Notes: generated by a model from the letters alone, not told the origin. 64,000 nt of DNA from Prostheceraeus crozeri (GCA_907163375.1 CAJQUW010004469.1:434001-498000); one strand, 5' to 3'; shown: positions 24,388 to 37,015, numbered from the stretch's first letter. Program-made: numbers and translations.

Positions 24388-26760
24388 GGTGAATGCAAAA
24401 GTTGACATTTTAAACTTCTTCAATGAATTTGTTTTGCTGGATATTTTGACTGAGTGCTAAATTTAATAACTGCTTCACTAAGAATTATCTGTTGAGATGG
24501 AATATTAGGTTTTATCCAGAATGCAATTGTCATTTCAAAGAATGTATACAAGCCTATTTATTCATTTCTAAAATAATTTTTAAGTTTTGCACTTAAAAAG
24601 TAAGAAATTAAATTAGACGATATGCAGCCATTTACATTTAAGAAGTGTAGAAGTCGATAAGACCTCAGCTGAACGAAGCTTCATGCTTCATTGCTTGAGA
24701 CGCATCCTTATTTTTGACAGCTGAAGAAATGCAGTAGGCGTCGTGCAATGGGCTCTCGGGGTTTGCAGCCTCCACCCCAATTTTTGGGCAAGCGAATTTT
24801 TGGCGCCTGACTTTCTTTCATATTTTGAAGGAGTTTCTATAACCATGTATCTATATTTTTCTTGGTGATGCGATGAATATCTTAGTTACTATGTGAAAAG
24901 AGCGCCTGCATTTAGGCCCTCTGATGCTATGCTTCTGTTGATTGTTTCTGATGAAAAGAGGGCGTCCATTTCCGATGTGTTTTTTCCTTCCGTTAGTTTT
25001 GATAGGGAATGGTTACCAATAGATATGTTTTTCCACTGACAGTTCTGATGTAAAGAGAATTTTCATTCAAGAGTGGCGCCAGCAGTTTCGGCAGACCATG
25101 AAAGTTGGGGAGAGGTACACTGTCACATCCGCCCACCTCATAGAAAAATTGAATTACTACTTAATTTTTGATGGATTTTTGAGGACCTATTCTAGTAATA
25201 ATCTCATTCTTTATGTGTGAGAATTGCATAGAATTCTATAAAGTTTCGCCTCTGAACATTATTTCAATGGGAATATTGCCCCCTTGCGCCTATGTCAGGA
25301 AGTCTACATTATTCAATAGTAGAAATAAGAAAAAAACTCTCCCGAATGAATAGCTGCCAATATTGTTTTTCTTGGTGCCGAAAAAAATTTTTTGTTCAAA
25401 CTGCCACGACTAAGCGCCTGGACGTAAAACGTTGGCATATTTTCACTTTTGTAAATTATATATTTACAACAACACATCGGCATTTATTCACTGGGGAGAG
25501 TTTTTCTCTAATTTCTACTATTGAATCATGGTCCTTCCGCCTTTCTGCTATTGAATAATTTACATTTTATAAGATGGATTGCTTTTGTAGCACGAATTAT
25601 TGTCGCTATATTATTCGTTATCACGAGCGGGAAATTAGTCTTGCCAGTTATATACATAAGATACACGTGTACCGCACAACATGGAAATGATAGATATTAT
25701 AAAGTTATGTCACAAGTACTTCAAACCTCTTTCACCAGTTAATCATTCCACATTGAAACTGGGTAGGAAAAAATGGTCACATTTATCAAAGTTATTCATA
25801 CCTGAATGTCTTCTTCTTTCCCATAAATACAGCATTAGCTGCACAAGTGGCACTTGTCATCTTTGCATTTTGTTGCTCAAAGTTCCATTTCATTTTAGAG
25901 GAAAAATCTTTTATATTTCTTTCCCTACATGTCTCGCTTCTCTTGATTGTCTCCTATCCCATCTAACCTTAACATTTGTGGATGATGTTGACAAGAATCG
26001 AGCGCCTGTAGTTGACGCTAACAACCCGTGTATCAATGGTAATGTGCATCTTTTTCTGAATCACTGTTGAGAGACCTAATGGATGTTACATTGATTACAA
26101 GGTATTTTCGTCCTTAATTGGACATGACATAGAACAGGATTAAGATTTTTAGTTGTAGTAATTACGAGTTCTGGCGTTTGCTGCTTTTTTACATCTAGCG
26201 CAATTCTGGCGCCAGTCAACGTTTATGAATGAGAAAGCAGGGTATTTGGTTGGGCTTTGTCGATATGAAAATTAGTATTATATTATATGATAGAGCAATT
26301 GTCGTTGGCGTCTATGTTGACGGCAAGGTTCGCCGCCTAATGAAGATGTTCGACTTGGTGTATGAGTGAAGTCCAGGGTACAGCCGAAACTTCATCTGTT
26401 TCGTTAGCATCAGACTCTATCATCGGAACTTTCAGGTAATCATTGAACGCTCGCTCTTTGGCATGGGAACTTTGAAAATACATGTGTATATGTCAAATCA
26501 GTAAAGGGATAAATAAGTGTCCTTAAACTTTAAACCATTAAGCAAAATAAATAGAATGGCATTTTGATCATTAATATACGTTCAAAAATGCTAAATGGAA
26601 AATAATGACTTACACGATTTCTCATCAAATATCAATTACATGCCGACCAGGCATCATCAATCATCCAATCATCTGAATTTGCTTAGTAATTGCTGATGGT
26701 GGGATATCATGAGTAAAAATACATAAAGCAACTTGAGAAACAGCCACTGCTTTAACTATC
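24388..26760. other. Mostly unassigned DNA around the 216-bp MITE
   Basis: Apart from the MITE at 25311-25526 nothing is recognised. The 129-codon frame at 25681-26070 is Leu/Ser-rich without domain signals. Confidence 0.45.
25311..25526. mobile_element. 216-bp MITE with about 48-bp inverted repeats
   Basis: The ends read ATTCAATAGTAGAAAT on both strands. The inverted similarity continues through aactctccc to about 48 bp, with few mismatches and small changes in A/T runs. There is no coding sequence and no clear target duplication. Confidence 0.75.
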
Positions 26761-26856
26761 TCTCTCCATCCCTCTCTCCCTCCCTCTCTCACTCACTCAC
26801 TCACTCACTCACTCTCTCCCGCTCGTTAAGCGATCAATTAATTAATTGACGCTACA
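26761..26856. repeat. CT/CACT microsatellite followed by a 46-bp unit (first copy)
   Basis: A (TCTC)n and (CACT)n run leads into a 46-bp block from 26811 (actctctcccgctcgttaag ... gacgctaca). The same block recurs exactly at 26991-27036. Confidence 0.85.
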
Positions 26857-26969
26857 ATAAATTATCGGGGATTGGCAAAGACCGCGAAACCCAGGTCTCC
26901 TCGAACTTCAAACATTTTTTTCTTATTGCCAACCACAGCGCGAGTGGCATAAAGTAGGGCAGTCAGCCT

Positions 26970-27036
26970 TCTCTCTCTCTTTCTCTCTCTACTCTCTCCC
27001 GCTCGTTAAGCGATCAATTAATTAATTGACGCTACA
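26970..27036. repeat. CT microsatellite followed by the 46-bp unit (second copy)
   Basis: A (TC)n run leads into the exact second copy of the 46-bp block, 180 bp downstream of the first. The 134 bp between the copies are unlike either flank. Confidence 0.85.
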
Positions 27037-27457
27037 TAAGCATGTAAATGCTGCCTGCCTTGCAAATTTTCTCAGATTCCAAAATATCTGAGGCGTCATT
27101 AAGAAAGTATCTTAGTCATATTAACCTACGAGTATTTTCCTCTGATTTTCATTAAATTTTCCTCAAGAGGCAGTTATTGAAAGTTTTGTTGCAGAACGTG
27201 AATATATGACCAATAAAGCGCTATTTCACTGGAAAAAATCTTTTTTTTGTGCTGTACAAATTAATGCAGGAAAAATTGTGCTCTTTGACAATGTCTATGT
27301 GTTTAACTGAAATGAACTGCTGCAAGTAAAGGAGAATCGAAGATAATATTATGATCATTTTTTAGTCTGTCTGCACGTTGGATTATTGGAATTTTCGTTT
27401 ACAGTTCTTTTCGTTTTACATTTGCACATTTCAGGCACGCTCTTCTTTCAATGCATT

Positions 27458-27648
27458 AGGCCTTAGCTACACTGCCAGCTCTTCCAAGCGTTTCCAAACA
27501 AAGCGTTTTGTAGCAAATTTGAAGTCATCATTACAGCAGTTGTAGACTGTCACACAGCGAGCAAAGCAAACCAGAGCGATTAATAGCTTGCGGACATACG
27601 CTCGCCCGAGACGCTGTGTTTGCTTTCCTTTCAGTGTGACTGAGGCCT
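27458..27648. mobile_element. Probable 190-bp MITE
   Basis: AGGCCTTAGCTACACTG at the left and the reverse complement of AGGCCTCAGTCACACTG at the right are inverted with three mismatches in 17. The interior shows further weak inverted similarity (aagcgtttccaaac against gcaaacacagcgt). No clear target duplication is visible. Confidence 0.5.
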
Positions 27649-27896
27649 TGCAAACATTTGCAGCGACCAGCTTTACTGCTAATGATAGCTATTGCCAACA
27701 TTTGTCAAATTATTGTGTGGCTAAAACGACCCTAGCCACTCGATAAACGTAAGGAATAATCAGGTAGCTGCATTCGGTCTTATATGCTGATTCGAGTGGC
27801 AGGTTCACATCACGGGAATATGTTAGTTTTCCCGCGGCTATGATGTTTGAGATCAGGAACACTAGTTCTATCCCTTCCAATGACAATTGTTTGTAT

Positions 27897-27962
27897 TTAG
27901 ATTCGAACCTTTTATCTCATGATTGCTGGTCCATGTTACTACCCTCTCGGCCAGGAGGTAAA
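27897..27962 (-). repeat. tRNA-like head of a SINE or tRNA pseudogene
   Basis: On the - strand, CCTGGCCGAGAGGGTAGTAA (A-box region) is followed at normal spacing by AAGGTTCGAATCTA (B box). No acceptor stem pairs, so a working tRNA is unlikely. Confidence 0.45.
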
Positions 27963-29236
27963 AATGCTAAATGCTGAATGCATATCGTGGAAATGCAATA
28001 GATTTATGACATCAATAAAGAGACTGTTTTAAGCTTGTCTATCGTTATCATTTGAAAAGTTAATTAAAGGCTTGATCATATCATTGGCAGCGTTCGAACG
28101 CAATTTGGAAGTATCAATCTATATCGTCGGTACGTGACCTCATCCATGCATCATGACAGCAAGTACCGACTGCTCTTATGGGAAATCTTACCCAATTCTT
28201 TAGCCGAATACTTGAGCTATTTTGCTGATATCTTGAGTAGAAGGACGGATCCCTGCTGAGAGATAATCAGCTCGTGCTTTTGTTCATCCAAGTACTTCTT
28301 CGCAAACATTATTTGCCATTGGTGAAATTCACTGTGTTCAAGAGGTTAGTGCGTTTCTGGCAGATGAATATCAATCATGAAAGTATCCTAAAAATATGCT
28401 CGTTATTTGAATATTTCCTTCTCATATTTGATTATCAAAGAAATAATTGCCTTGTGATAAATAAAATTAGCTGAAGCTCAATTGTGTTGACTCTTGTTGG
28501 TTCGTTTTTCAGGTTTGAACATTTATCAATAATATTTCGCTAACATTTCGGTACAAATTGAATTATCGGTGCGAAAACTAGGCTGACTTCACTACTCATA
28601 TTTCATGCTAAGGGATATCATAGTCAAAATTCGAAGAAATTTCAATGATCCGTCATAATTGGTGATTTTGGATTTTTAAATTGCAATTTGCAGCATTGGA
28701 ATACCATTAGAAAGTTCAGTTGAGGAAGGTTTTGTACTAAGAACGTCATGTGATTCTGAGCAATATTTTTGATGTAAAGGAGGGTCCTCCCCGAGATATC
28801 AATACGCTTCAGAGCACGATATGTTAAGACAAAGTTCTCAATTTTGTAGAATTTGCAAGAGTTGTTCAATTTTCCATTTTTAATTTGTAAATTTTTCGTG
28901 ATTCAAAACATAATCAGAACTTATCGTCAAGCTGTATCAATTCAAATTATTTTATAAATAGAATTCATTGTATATATGCAGACACGTCTTTTTCCAAATT
29001 AGCTTTTTATTTCGATACAACGAAGCAATTATTAGAAAACGCGAGAATTTTCTCACGGAAAATGAAATACAGCAGCATCAACCTAGTAAAAATGCAATAA
29101 CGTAGTTAATAACTAAACGGGTCTGAAGGTTTTCTGTTCTCAATAAAATTTATACTCATCATTTCATCAGGAAATGTGAATGAAAAGAACTCTATCGGTA
29201 CACTAAAAGTTTATTCCCTAGTCTGAACGGATTAAC

Positions 29237-29470
29237 GGAGCTGTGGCCTTGTGGTAGAGTGTTCGCTCTGCGTCTGGGAGACCTTGGTTCAAACCTTGGT
29301 CGGGTCAAACCTAAGAATTTTAAAATATGTACACTGTGCATTCTTGCTAGACGCTCAGCACGAAAAAAATGAGACAGGGATAAATAGCAACTCGGCCACA
29401 TGGAAGAATGGCTCCGTGCCTAATGTGCTTCATAGTATAAATGAGGTTCACTTATATATTTACTTTTATT
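29237..29470 (+). repeat. SINE family S1, copy 1 (tRNA-derived)
   Basis: The head looks like a tRNA: A-box region GTGGCCTTGTGGTAGAGTG and B-box region GGTTCAAACCTTGG. The tail has ctcagcacgaaaa, gggataaatagcaactcggc, cacatggaagaatggctc and an AT-rich 3' end. The tail is shared with copies at 30291-30415 and 44196-44419. Confidence 0.85.
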
Positions 29471-30290
29471 TTATTCCTGTCTAAAGCGGCCATCCTTGCA
29501 AATTGACAGGTTTTATATAGTACTGAATCAGTCATTCTCAATCTCAAAAGATGCTAAAATTATGTGCTATCAGTTGAATAACATTTGAGAAAGTCGCAAC
29601 GTCAACTAAGCTGTGTCAATGATTATCAAAGGGTCGATCGAATGCTCATGTGCCAATTGCTTATAGAACTTTCTACTTTTTCCTATTTTAATAAAGAACT
29701 TCCTGCATCCGTTAGATATTCTTAAGATTACTTTTAAAGAAATGCTCCTATGCTAAACATATTGCAGTGATCGAAATTAATTACTGACAGTTTGCGTATA
29801 CTGATATGTGAAAACTTTCCAGTGTAATTTATTAGATTTTCCAAGAGATTTTCTTTAGAGTATCGATTATTATTAATAAAAGAAGTTTGCACTCGTTGAA
29901 TTTCATTCCCAATTAGAAAGTCCAAATCTCTCCAATTATGAAATTTGGATTTTATCCGGCTGTGAATGTTTAAAATACTTCCAAACCAGTTGGCACGAAA
30001 ACATTATTTACTTTATCTTCATTTATTGACGCAGAAGTCCTAGGGATATGTTTTTACAACTCTCAGCAAGCCACTGCCGTCCAGGAGAGGCGAGAACGCG
30101 ACTCCTGCATTGACTTCATTTGAAAGTGTCTACAGAGGCAATTGATTAAAAATTGAGGCAATAAACAGGCTAGAGAGGAACATAAATAAATGTCTCGAGA
30201 TCTGAAAGATATTTTAGCAAATAAGCGAGAATTCTTCAGATATGGATAGTTTTCATACAGTGCATGTTCATAAACTTGTTATTTTTGTAT

Positions 30291-30415
30291 GTTTGCTGCA
30301 TTATTGTTTAGCACTCAGGACAAGAAGGGTGAGTGTGGGATAAATAGCAATTTGGCCACATGGAAGAAAGCTCCGCGCCTAATGTGCAGGGTATATAGTG
30401 TTAATTTATTTTATA
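30291..30415 (+). repeat. SINE family S1, copy 3 (tail only)
   Basis: Only the tail is present: tttagcactcagg, gggataaatagcaatttggc, cacatggaagaaagctcc and gcctaatgtgc. The tRNA-like head is missing, so this is a 5'-truncated copy. Confidence 0.75.
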
Positions 30416-32866
30416 CAAATAACCGCGATGCCGTCATGCTTGCGGCGTTGGTGAAGACGCACCAATGTGCTGCTTCTTGAGCTCTCATTAGGATGTAAGA
30501 CACAGTTCAATCACAGTGGAGACAGCGAACTATTGTCCAACCATTCGCTATAATAAATCAATAGCAAATTTTTAGCACAGCAAGCATGGATATGGATCAC
30601 TCACAGAATTAGATTGTTTAATCGTATCACTTTGCTAGAAGTGCAAACTGATTCAAACAAATGGCACATGCAGGAACTTAATAAGTGGGCAAAAAGACAT
30701 TTTTAATATCTTACAGAGATAGGAAAAATAGTCGTGCGTCGCTTGCGGATTGCTCTGAATTCCTTCAAAATGCTCCGATCGCCACGACTCCTTCAGATTT
30801 GAAGAATTCAGATCATTGTGCACAAGTTTTCTCGATAATGTTGGGCCTCCGATCATTTTAAAATAGTTAGCAGGCGCATGAAAAAACGTTCACAAACTTC
30901 TCTGTAGAACTTGACGTCGTCTGTGTCTCTTTGCTGTGTGATCCGGTTGATAACAGTCACTGAAACTTAGCACAATTTGGCGTGTTTAATGTTGAACCGG
31001 CTGCTCATTGTTCGATTGCTATGGTATTTAGTCAGGAGATTGTGCCATTTCATTTACGTTACATGTTCCAATGCTTCCCTTCTAGTCAAACGGAAGAAGA
31101 GACGACCTGTCTAATTCTGTGGGATACATGTAACTACTTCTTTTTCACCGGTATGGCGTTCTGGCCGTGTAGATATACCACTTGTTTAGTGTTCGAGATG
31201 ACATGTGTTCCAACCTTAGTAAACAACCTTAGAAAAGCTGTAGCTTAATAGCTAGTTAAATCCCTTCAATGTATAGAAATTAAATCCACCATTTACCCAA
31301 CTGAATAATTAGCGGGGAACTCACGCCATATTTAATGTAGAGTGTTTTAGAAAAGAAGTCGGTACCTTAAGAAGCACATGCACCGAAGGGACATCAAATG
31401 CCATTGTAAAGTTCATGTTGTTTTCAAATTTGAAAAATAGCATTTGAGCTTGCAAGTGATTTTACTAGCATGTTCATTTCCTTATAGAGACGTGCTGCTT
31501 ATCATAAACACATGTAAGGTTTGCCATTGTGTAAAGTTTGTCCTGCACGAACATTTCATTGTGAATCTCTGCGGCTCATTTAATTTTTGGCAATTAATGT
31601 TATCCATCATTTTGATGTCATCTTGTTTCTGTATCGCTCGTAAAGTCGGTGTTTATTCTCAGATATGTTGAACATGTGATTTTAATCGCTGTCAGCTTGA
31701 CATATGGAATAAAATAATTCTTAGATGTCGATGAATTTTTCATGAATGAAATCCCAGCGCATGTCTCCGTGCCGAAATAGAATAGACGTCTAACTGATAA
31801 CCACGCAACTTTAGTTTGATTTAAATAAACAGGTTTGTGAAGATCCAGGTCAAACGTACAGCAACGACTTGTGTTGAGAATCAATATTATTAGAAGATGA
31901 GAGTTCCATATGACCGTTTGTCAGATCGACATACTAATATTTGTTCACATCCTGATTCATCGAATTAATATTTTTTCAATTCAAAACCTGACAGTCTGGT
32001 GATCCCACACAATATCGGAATGAAACATTTTATGAATTGATAATATTCGATGTACTGCATGACCGTTGAATTGAGCTGTTTGTTGAACACGCTAATCCTT
32101 AGGCTGATGTTAATCCTCAATCTAGCAATGAGATCAGAACGTTTTTACTTTTTGAATTAAATAGATGATTAATTGCTTTAATGAATGGTGGTAAATGATT
32201 GACTATTCCAATTGTGGCAAATGTAGTCGATTGTTTAAGTGCTCCTTATTTCTAATTTTTATGAAGCCGGACAGGGTTTTTACTCCGGGAATCGTTACAA
32301 ATAATGATGCGCTTATATGGTAGAGTAGCTGCTGTGCATATTTGACTATCTATAATGAATGACTGCTAAATTCAAGCTGGTCAGCATAATAATTATTGAT
32401 AATAACACTCTCAAAATAGACAAGGACAAGTAAAACTCCATGTCTGCTGAGCGGAGGGTCCATATGTGCCTGTAGGTTGTTACTTGGTGGATTGAGCAGG
32501 CCGGTTACTTCTCCGGGTCCGAACTCGCACCTTTAAAGGTGTTTCTGGATAAAGATGGGAAGTCGTGTGAGAGTTACTGTTTAGAGAATAGGCTTAACTA
32601 CTATCAATCTGTTTTCAATGTGAAATGGTTCCTCTTCTCTGAGATCCATGGAAGCGTTCGGAAGCTCACGCATAATGCAATTCGAATCTCTAGATTGGCT
32701 TTCTGAAGTAGGTAGTAAATACTTAGATATCTGGTTTCATTCTGCATGTACATAGTACGTCGTAGATTCGATTGCGATCACAACCCACGCCTGCAAAATC
32801 GAGGGATCTAAATACTAGTCGATTTTCAGGAAGAAGATAGTTCCTTGGGTTTTCCATTGCCTAAAC
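30416..32866. other. Nothing recognised upstream of the Kirrel-like start exon
   Basis: This stretch should hold the promoter or an upstream 5' UTR exon of the Kirrel-like gene unless those lie further left. I could not identify either. Confidence 0.4.
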
Positions 32867-33382
32867 CAGGGGGTTCCGAATCTGTGGTACGCGAAGGACT
32901 TTCGAGGGGTACGCAGAATATGGGAGAATTATTATAATTCAATTTTGCTTTTGATTACTTTCCTGTTAATAGGTCAGTTAAACTGTTAAACTTTGTGCGC
33001 ATTCCGCATTGGATTGTCATCATCTGGCCTTGAAGCAACCGTTGCTTATTAGCGACCACCAACTCGACCCCAACCACATACTTTTAAGAATCCAGATTCT
33101 CCACCATAGTAATGATTAAAAGCAAACAAAGAGTTCGTTTGATGCTGGAGCATAACTTTCGCTGCGCTTGTGTTGTTACACAAGCGCGCATCAGTTGCGT
33201 CTAGTTAAATTTCTGTGTAATTAAATTGTGAATTTCGTATATTTCTATCCGTAATTAAATTTTAGCATGATTGAATTCTTGCTATTTTTTTATATGTATA
33301 GATGAGAGTACGTAGAATGATGAAAAATCCTATGATTTTCTATTTTGGGGGTACGCAACATGAAGCGGTTGGGAACCCCTTA
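32867..33382. mobile_element. hAT-like non-autonomous element, about 516 bp
   Basis: The left end reads cagggggttccgaa and continues into ggtacgcg; the right end reads gtacgcaac...ggttgggaacccctt. These are hAT-type termini. The flanks gcctaaac and acgtaaac agree at 6 of 8 positions, a decayed 8-bp target duplication. No coding sequence is visible inside. It lies about 400 bp upstream of the first Kirrel-like exon. Confidence 0.7.
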
Positions 33383-33790
33383 CGTAAACACTTTTACATA
33401 CCGTTCATTTAGGTACTGTATACATTTTTTATATCATGACAGATGCTATGCTAAATGTAGCACACTTGCCGTTGCTTAGCTCTCATATCTTCCTTTTGTC
33501 TATTATTTAGCTTCATTATCTCTTAACGAGGATCTCTTCGTAATGCAATTAATCCGACAATTCTGTCAACAATCCTTCATTTACTTGTTTTTCAATCAAA
33601 AGCTTTGATAAATACGTGTGAAAGTTTTGCTGCAATTAGCTAAACGACGGACGAACGGCTGAGCTGATCATTCAACTTGCTCTTTGTAAATTGGAAAGGT
33701 TGGCCATTAATGAACCAAAAAAGAAATTTGACGCTAGCAATCAAAGTTTCAATTCTTTGATGTTTTTACCATAACTGTCTTATTTTTCAG

Positions 33791-33848
33791 AAATTTTCGG
33801 AGAAGATGTATTGGTTTATTCGACTTGTTATTCAAACGACAGTATTTG
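33791..33848 (+). CDS. Start-codon / signal-peptide exon of a Kirrel/Neph-like Ig cell-adhesion gene
   Basis: The exon is bounded by a good 3' splice site (tatttttcag ending at 33790) and a good 5' splice site (gtgagt starting at 33849). The ATG at 33806 has A at -3 and opens MYWFIRLVIQTTVF, a short hydrophobic stretch that fits a secretory signal peptide. The exon ends after one base of the next codon (phase 1). That base joins with CA at 52315 to give Ala, so the protein reads ...TTVFAISQTGANPEISV without a stop. The upstream splice acceptor implies at least one earlier, probably non-coding, exon that I could not find. The frame is open back to the acceptor, so a slightly longer N-terminus is possible. 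Known for the family: Kirrel/Neph proteins are type I membrane proteins with a signal peptide and five Ig domains. The assignment of this exon rests on frame, phase and the downstream Ig exon, not on its own sequence. Confidence 0.7.
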
Positions 33849-33942
33849 GTGAGTAATTTTGTGACCATTTTCGTTTTATTAAACAACTGGACTAAGAAAT
33901 TTATTGCTGATGATAATCAAATGTGAACCAATTATATACTGC

Positions 33943-34905
33943 CTGACATAAAAAATGCTCCACTCAAATATATGAACTTTATTCCACTCACACTCATGAA
34001 TTATAAGATAGCATTGATATAAAACATTATATTTGAATAAATGGGAGACATTAGTACCGAGTAAGCCCTCCCCGCACTGAAATGCAGCTTTGAAGTCTCA
34101 TCGGCATCGAGTCACAAAGATGATCAAGCCGTTCCTGATCCAGCAATGACCATTGATCGATGAGTCTCTCTGAAAGAGCTGTCAGTGTTGATGGCGGATG
34201 ATCATATGCATCTCTCACTTTCCGACCAAGTTCATCCCATGTTCGATAGGAGACAGGTCGGAGGAGCGTAAAGGCCAATGGAGGATGCGAATTCCAGATC
34301 TCACTATCGCTGTTGTTACACAATGAGCTCTGTGTGGTCGAGCGTTGTCATCCTGGAATATGAGGTTGAGTTCATTTACCGTTGGGATGACGATTGGAGA
34401 TATGATATTCGATAAATATCGCTCTCCGTTCAGGTTCCCATTCACAATGACTGCGACAGTTCGACCTCCGTACCAGATACCGGCCCAGATCATCACGATA
34501 CCACCACCATAGCAGTCATGCTCAGATATGCAGCAGGGTGAATGAATACCTCTCACCAACCATTCGATGCACTCTAATGCGACCATCGTGAAAATCCAAA
34601 GTGAAACGGGATTCATCCGTCCACATCACTTGACGCCATTCCTCTGTGCTCCACGACAGATGCTGCTCACACCATTCCACACGCTTTCGCTTGTGTTCGA
34701 GACCTGCGGAGAAAAAAATTGGCAGTGAAACAATGTCATTGTGTGAAATTCTCGCATTACTTACTTAGAGGAATTCTTACAGCAGGTCGGTATGACCTCA
34801 GGCCCGCTTCTGCTAGACGGCGATATGCTGTTCGTATACTGCATGCAATTCCGAATTGTGGATCGTTTTTAATGTCATAGAGTATATGTATGAAAGCCTA
34901 CTATA
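33943..34905 (-). mobile_element. Tc1-type DNA transposon relic with a spliceosomal intron
   Basis: On the - strand the pieces read in order: DPQFGIACSIRTAYRRLAEA and LRSYRPAVRIPLS (end of the DNA-binding half), a 61-bp intron, LEHKRKRVEWCEQHLSWSTE, VMWTDESRF (first catalytic Asp), CYGGGIVMIWAGIW, LIFQDDNARPHRA (second Asp) and LSPIEH (Glu). The Asp-to-Glu spacing is 34 residues, so this is DD34E. WDELGRKVRDAYDHPP follows and the frame ends with GGLTRY. Two frame changes, near 34550 and near 34240, break the reading frame, and the N-terminal third is missing. The left terminus is probably near 33943 (ctgcctgacataaaaaatgc). No matching right terminal repeat is visible. Confidence 0.8.
34704..34764 (-). 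other. 61-bp intron inside the Tc1 transposase relic
   Basis: On the - strand the segment begins GTAAGTAATGCG and ends in the pyrimidine tract TTTTTTTCTCCGCAG. Removing it joins ...RIPL-S to LEHKRKRVEWC in frame, exactly where other Tc1 proteins read without a gap. Read through, it would introduce a stop. Small introns are known in the transposases of nematode Tc1 and Tc3, so this is plausible as an original feature of the element. Confidence 0.7.
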
Positions 34906-35368
34906 TCGTCTAAGAAGAAAAATATGTCTGTCAGCAAAGTTTTATTTAAGAGTAAATAATCTCACTCAGAAAGCAGGTCAGAATTGCACTCGATAGGCTA
35001 GCTTAGGTTCAAACTCAAACCGTAGGCTTCACATAGTTTTAACTAAGACCGTCGTAAATCGTACTACCCTATTACGTATATTTTGGATTTAAACTTTTGT
35101 GCTCGTTGAAATGACAACATGAAGATTCAAATTTTGTTTATCTTGATAGAAAGCTTGTCAAATTGAATAATGATATAACATAATATGACATGATGTAATA
35201 TTATGTAATATTTGATAATTCAATTTTGGATACTAATTGAACATGTAGCATATTATTGTTATTTGTGAATAGAAAGCCTGTGTTTTTATTGCCACGAAGG
35301 ATGCCATTAATGATTACACTAGTAAACATTTTTCAAAAGATTTCCGTTTATCCAGCTATTTTAATGAT

Positions 35369-35860
35369 TTCTGGTCGATTCGAGCCTGAGAAACACGAAT
35401 AGAAAGTTAGTTTTTTGATTGAACCGTTTGTTCAAAAATTACAGGGTATCCAAAAATTTTACGGTTTTTTTATTGTAATCGAAGCAATACGAGCAGCTAC
35501 ATACGTATTTCCGACATGTTGCGTCATCTGATATTGATTCTGGCTAATTCAACCTTGAGAAGCATGAATGTAAAGTAAGTGTTTCTGATTTCATTCGCTG
35601 TTGGCTAATTACTGGGTGTATGGAAAGTTTCAACTGTCCATTTTTCATGATGAAAAGAACACAAGCATGATGCATTTGATGAACTTATTTAAAAATTTGA
35701 TGTTGGTCAATTTGACTTTGAAAAACAAGAATTTGAAGATTTCTTGATGCTTGCAAAACATTACAATAAGCTCTCAATCAAGTTACAATAATAGTCATCT
35801 TTATGATTTTCAAGTTTTCAAATAATGATGTCCATGCATATCTTCCAATTGTTGCCATTG
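35369..35860. repeat. Degenerate tandem array, about 165-170-bp unit, three units
   Basis: Related blocks start at 35369 (tctggtcgattcgagcctga), 35541 (tctggctaattcaaccttga) and about 35704 (ttggtcaatttgactttga). Each is followed by a/gaa.ca.gaat and later by an att.acagggta / attactgggtgta block. The divergence is high, so this is an old array. Confidence 0.5.
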
Positions 35861-36946
35861 AATTTTCTAGCTCACTTGCCTATGCAACATCAGACAAACT
35901 AGGAAGCATGGGAAGAATCAAGTGCGACTATCTGGATTCAATGATTTTATTGACTATTTCGAATGCCCAAGTTTAGCATATATGAAGGCTAAAAATCACT
36001 TAAAATGTTGGGTTGCTTTGCATGTTATTCTCCGGAGTAAAGAGGGTATTGAGACCATATTCACTTTTAATGATCGCCTCCTCTCTTGTGACGGTCTCAC
36101 ATGCACAACATAAAAATGATGCTTGGTAAATCCATTTTTTACACCCATTATAGTCGTCAGTATTTTAAGTCTGTTAACACATTCAACTGATGCTCACTGC
36201 AGTGAAGTGGCTTCAAGTTTGTTTGGACTGTGATATAAGTCTATTTTTCACCTGTTGGATATGAACCTGGTATTTAGGCCTATGGTATATTTCCATTATT
36301 CAGAAACACAGCTAATCACTGGACATCACTCAGTCAATTAATTGATGCCAGTCTGAGATGACACATTTCGAAATAAGAGATCCTATTTTCCTTCAACTTT
36401 TGATCTTGCCATGATATATGGATCAGGTTATTCAGGACAATAATGCAATTAAGACATCAATATCGAATTGCTGCATTAAATTCAACCTATTTAATGTAGG
36501 TCTACAGTCCTTCTTACACGTAGAACCAACATGTTCTAGATTGAATTACCACATATTTCTGACATTGGACGGAGTGTGCTTAATGTGTGGATGCCAAAAT
36601 ACACCGTTAAGTAATTTATCATAAATTTTTGCACAAGAGATTAATAGTTTTCCAATTAAAGCTTGCTACATTATGCTATATTATGAGTAGGGAAATTCGT
36701 GCTTTTTTAAAAAAGCAAAATATTTTCAAGTTAGTGCTATAGTTTAAATAACGGTGGAATGAAAAAATTAACACTATTTTCGTAGTGAAGACATTCGAAC
36801 CGCATAAAAACTGTAGAAAAATGCAGATAAACAAAATCTTTGTTTGACATTGTTGAGTTAATATAAGACTTTATATAACTTTTATATATGTAATGTTAAG
36901 TAATGTGTGTGAAAGTGGATAAAAAATAAAGTATTTTTATTGAGTA

Positions 36947-37015
36947 CGTGTATGTAGTGATATTAAGTGATACTAAGTGATATTAGTGATATTACGTGTA
37001 TATAGTAATACTTAA
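36947..37015. repeat. Short imperfect tandem repeat (gtgatatta unit)
   Basis: agtgatatta / agtgatacta / agtgatatta / gtgatattac follow one another, with flanking gtgtat.tagt copies. Confidence 0.7.

Noticed and set aside
25681-26070. 129-codon open frame on +
   Set aside because: Leu/Ser/Cys-rich with no motif; likely chance.
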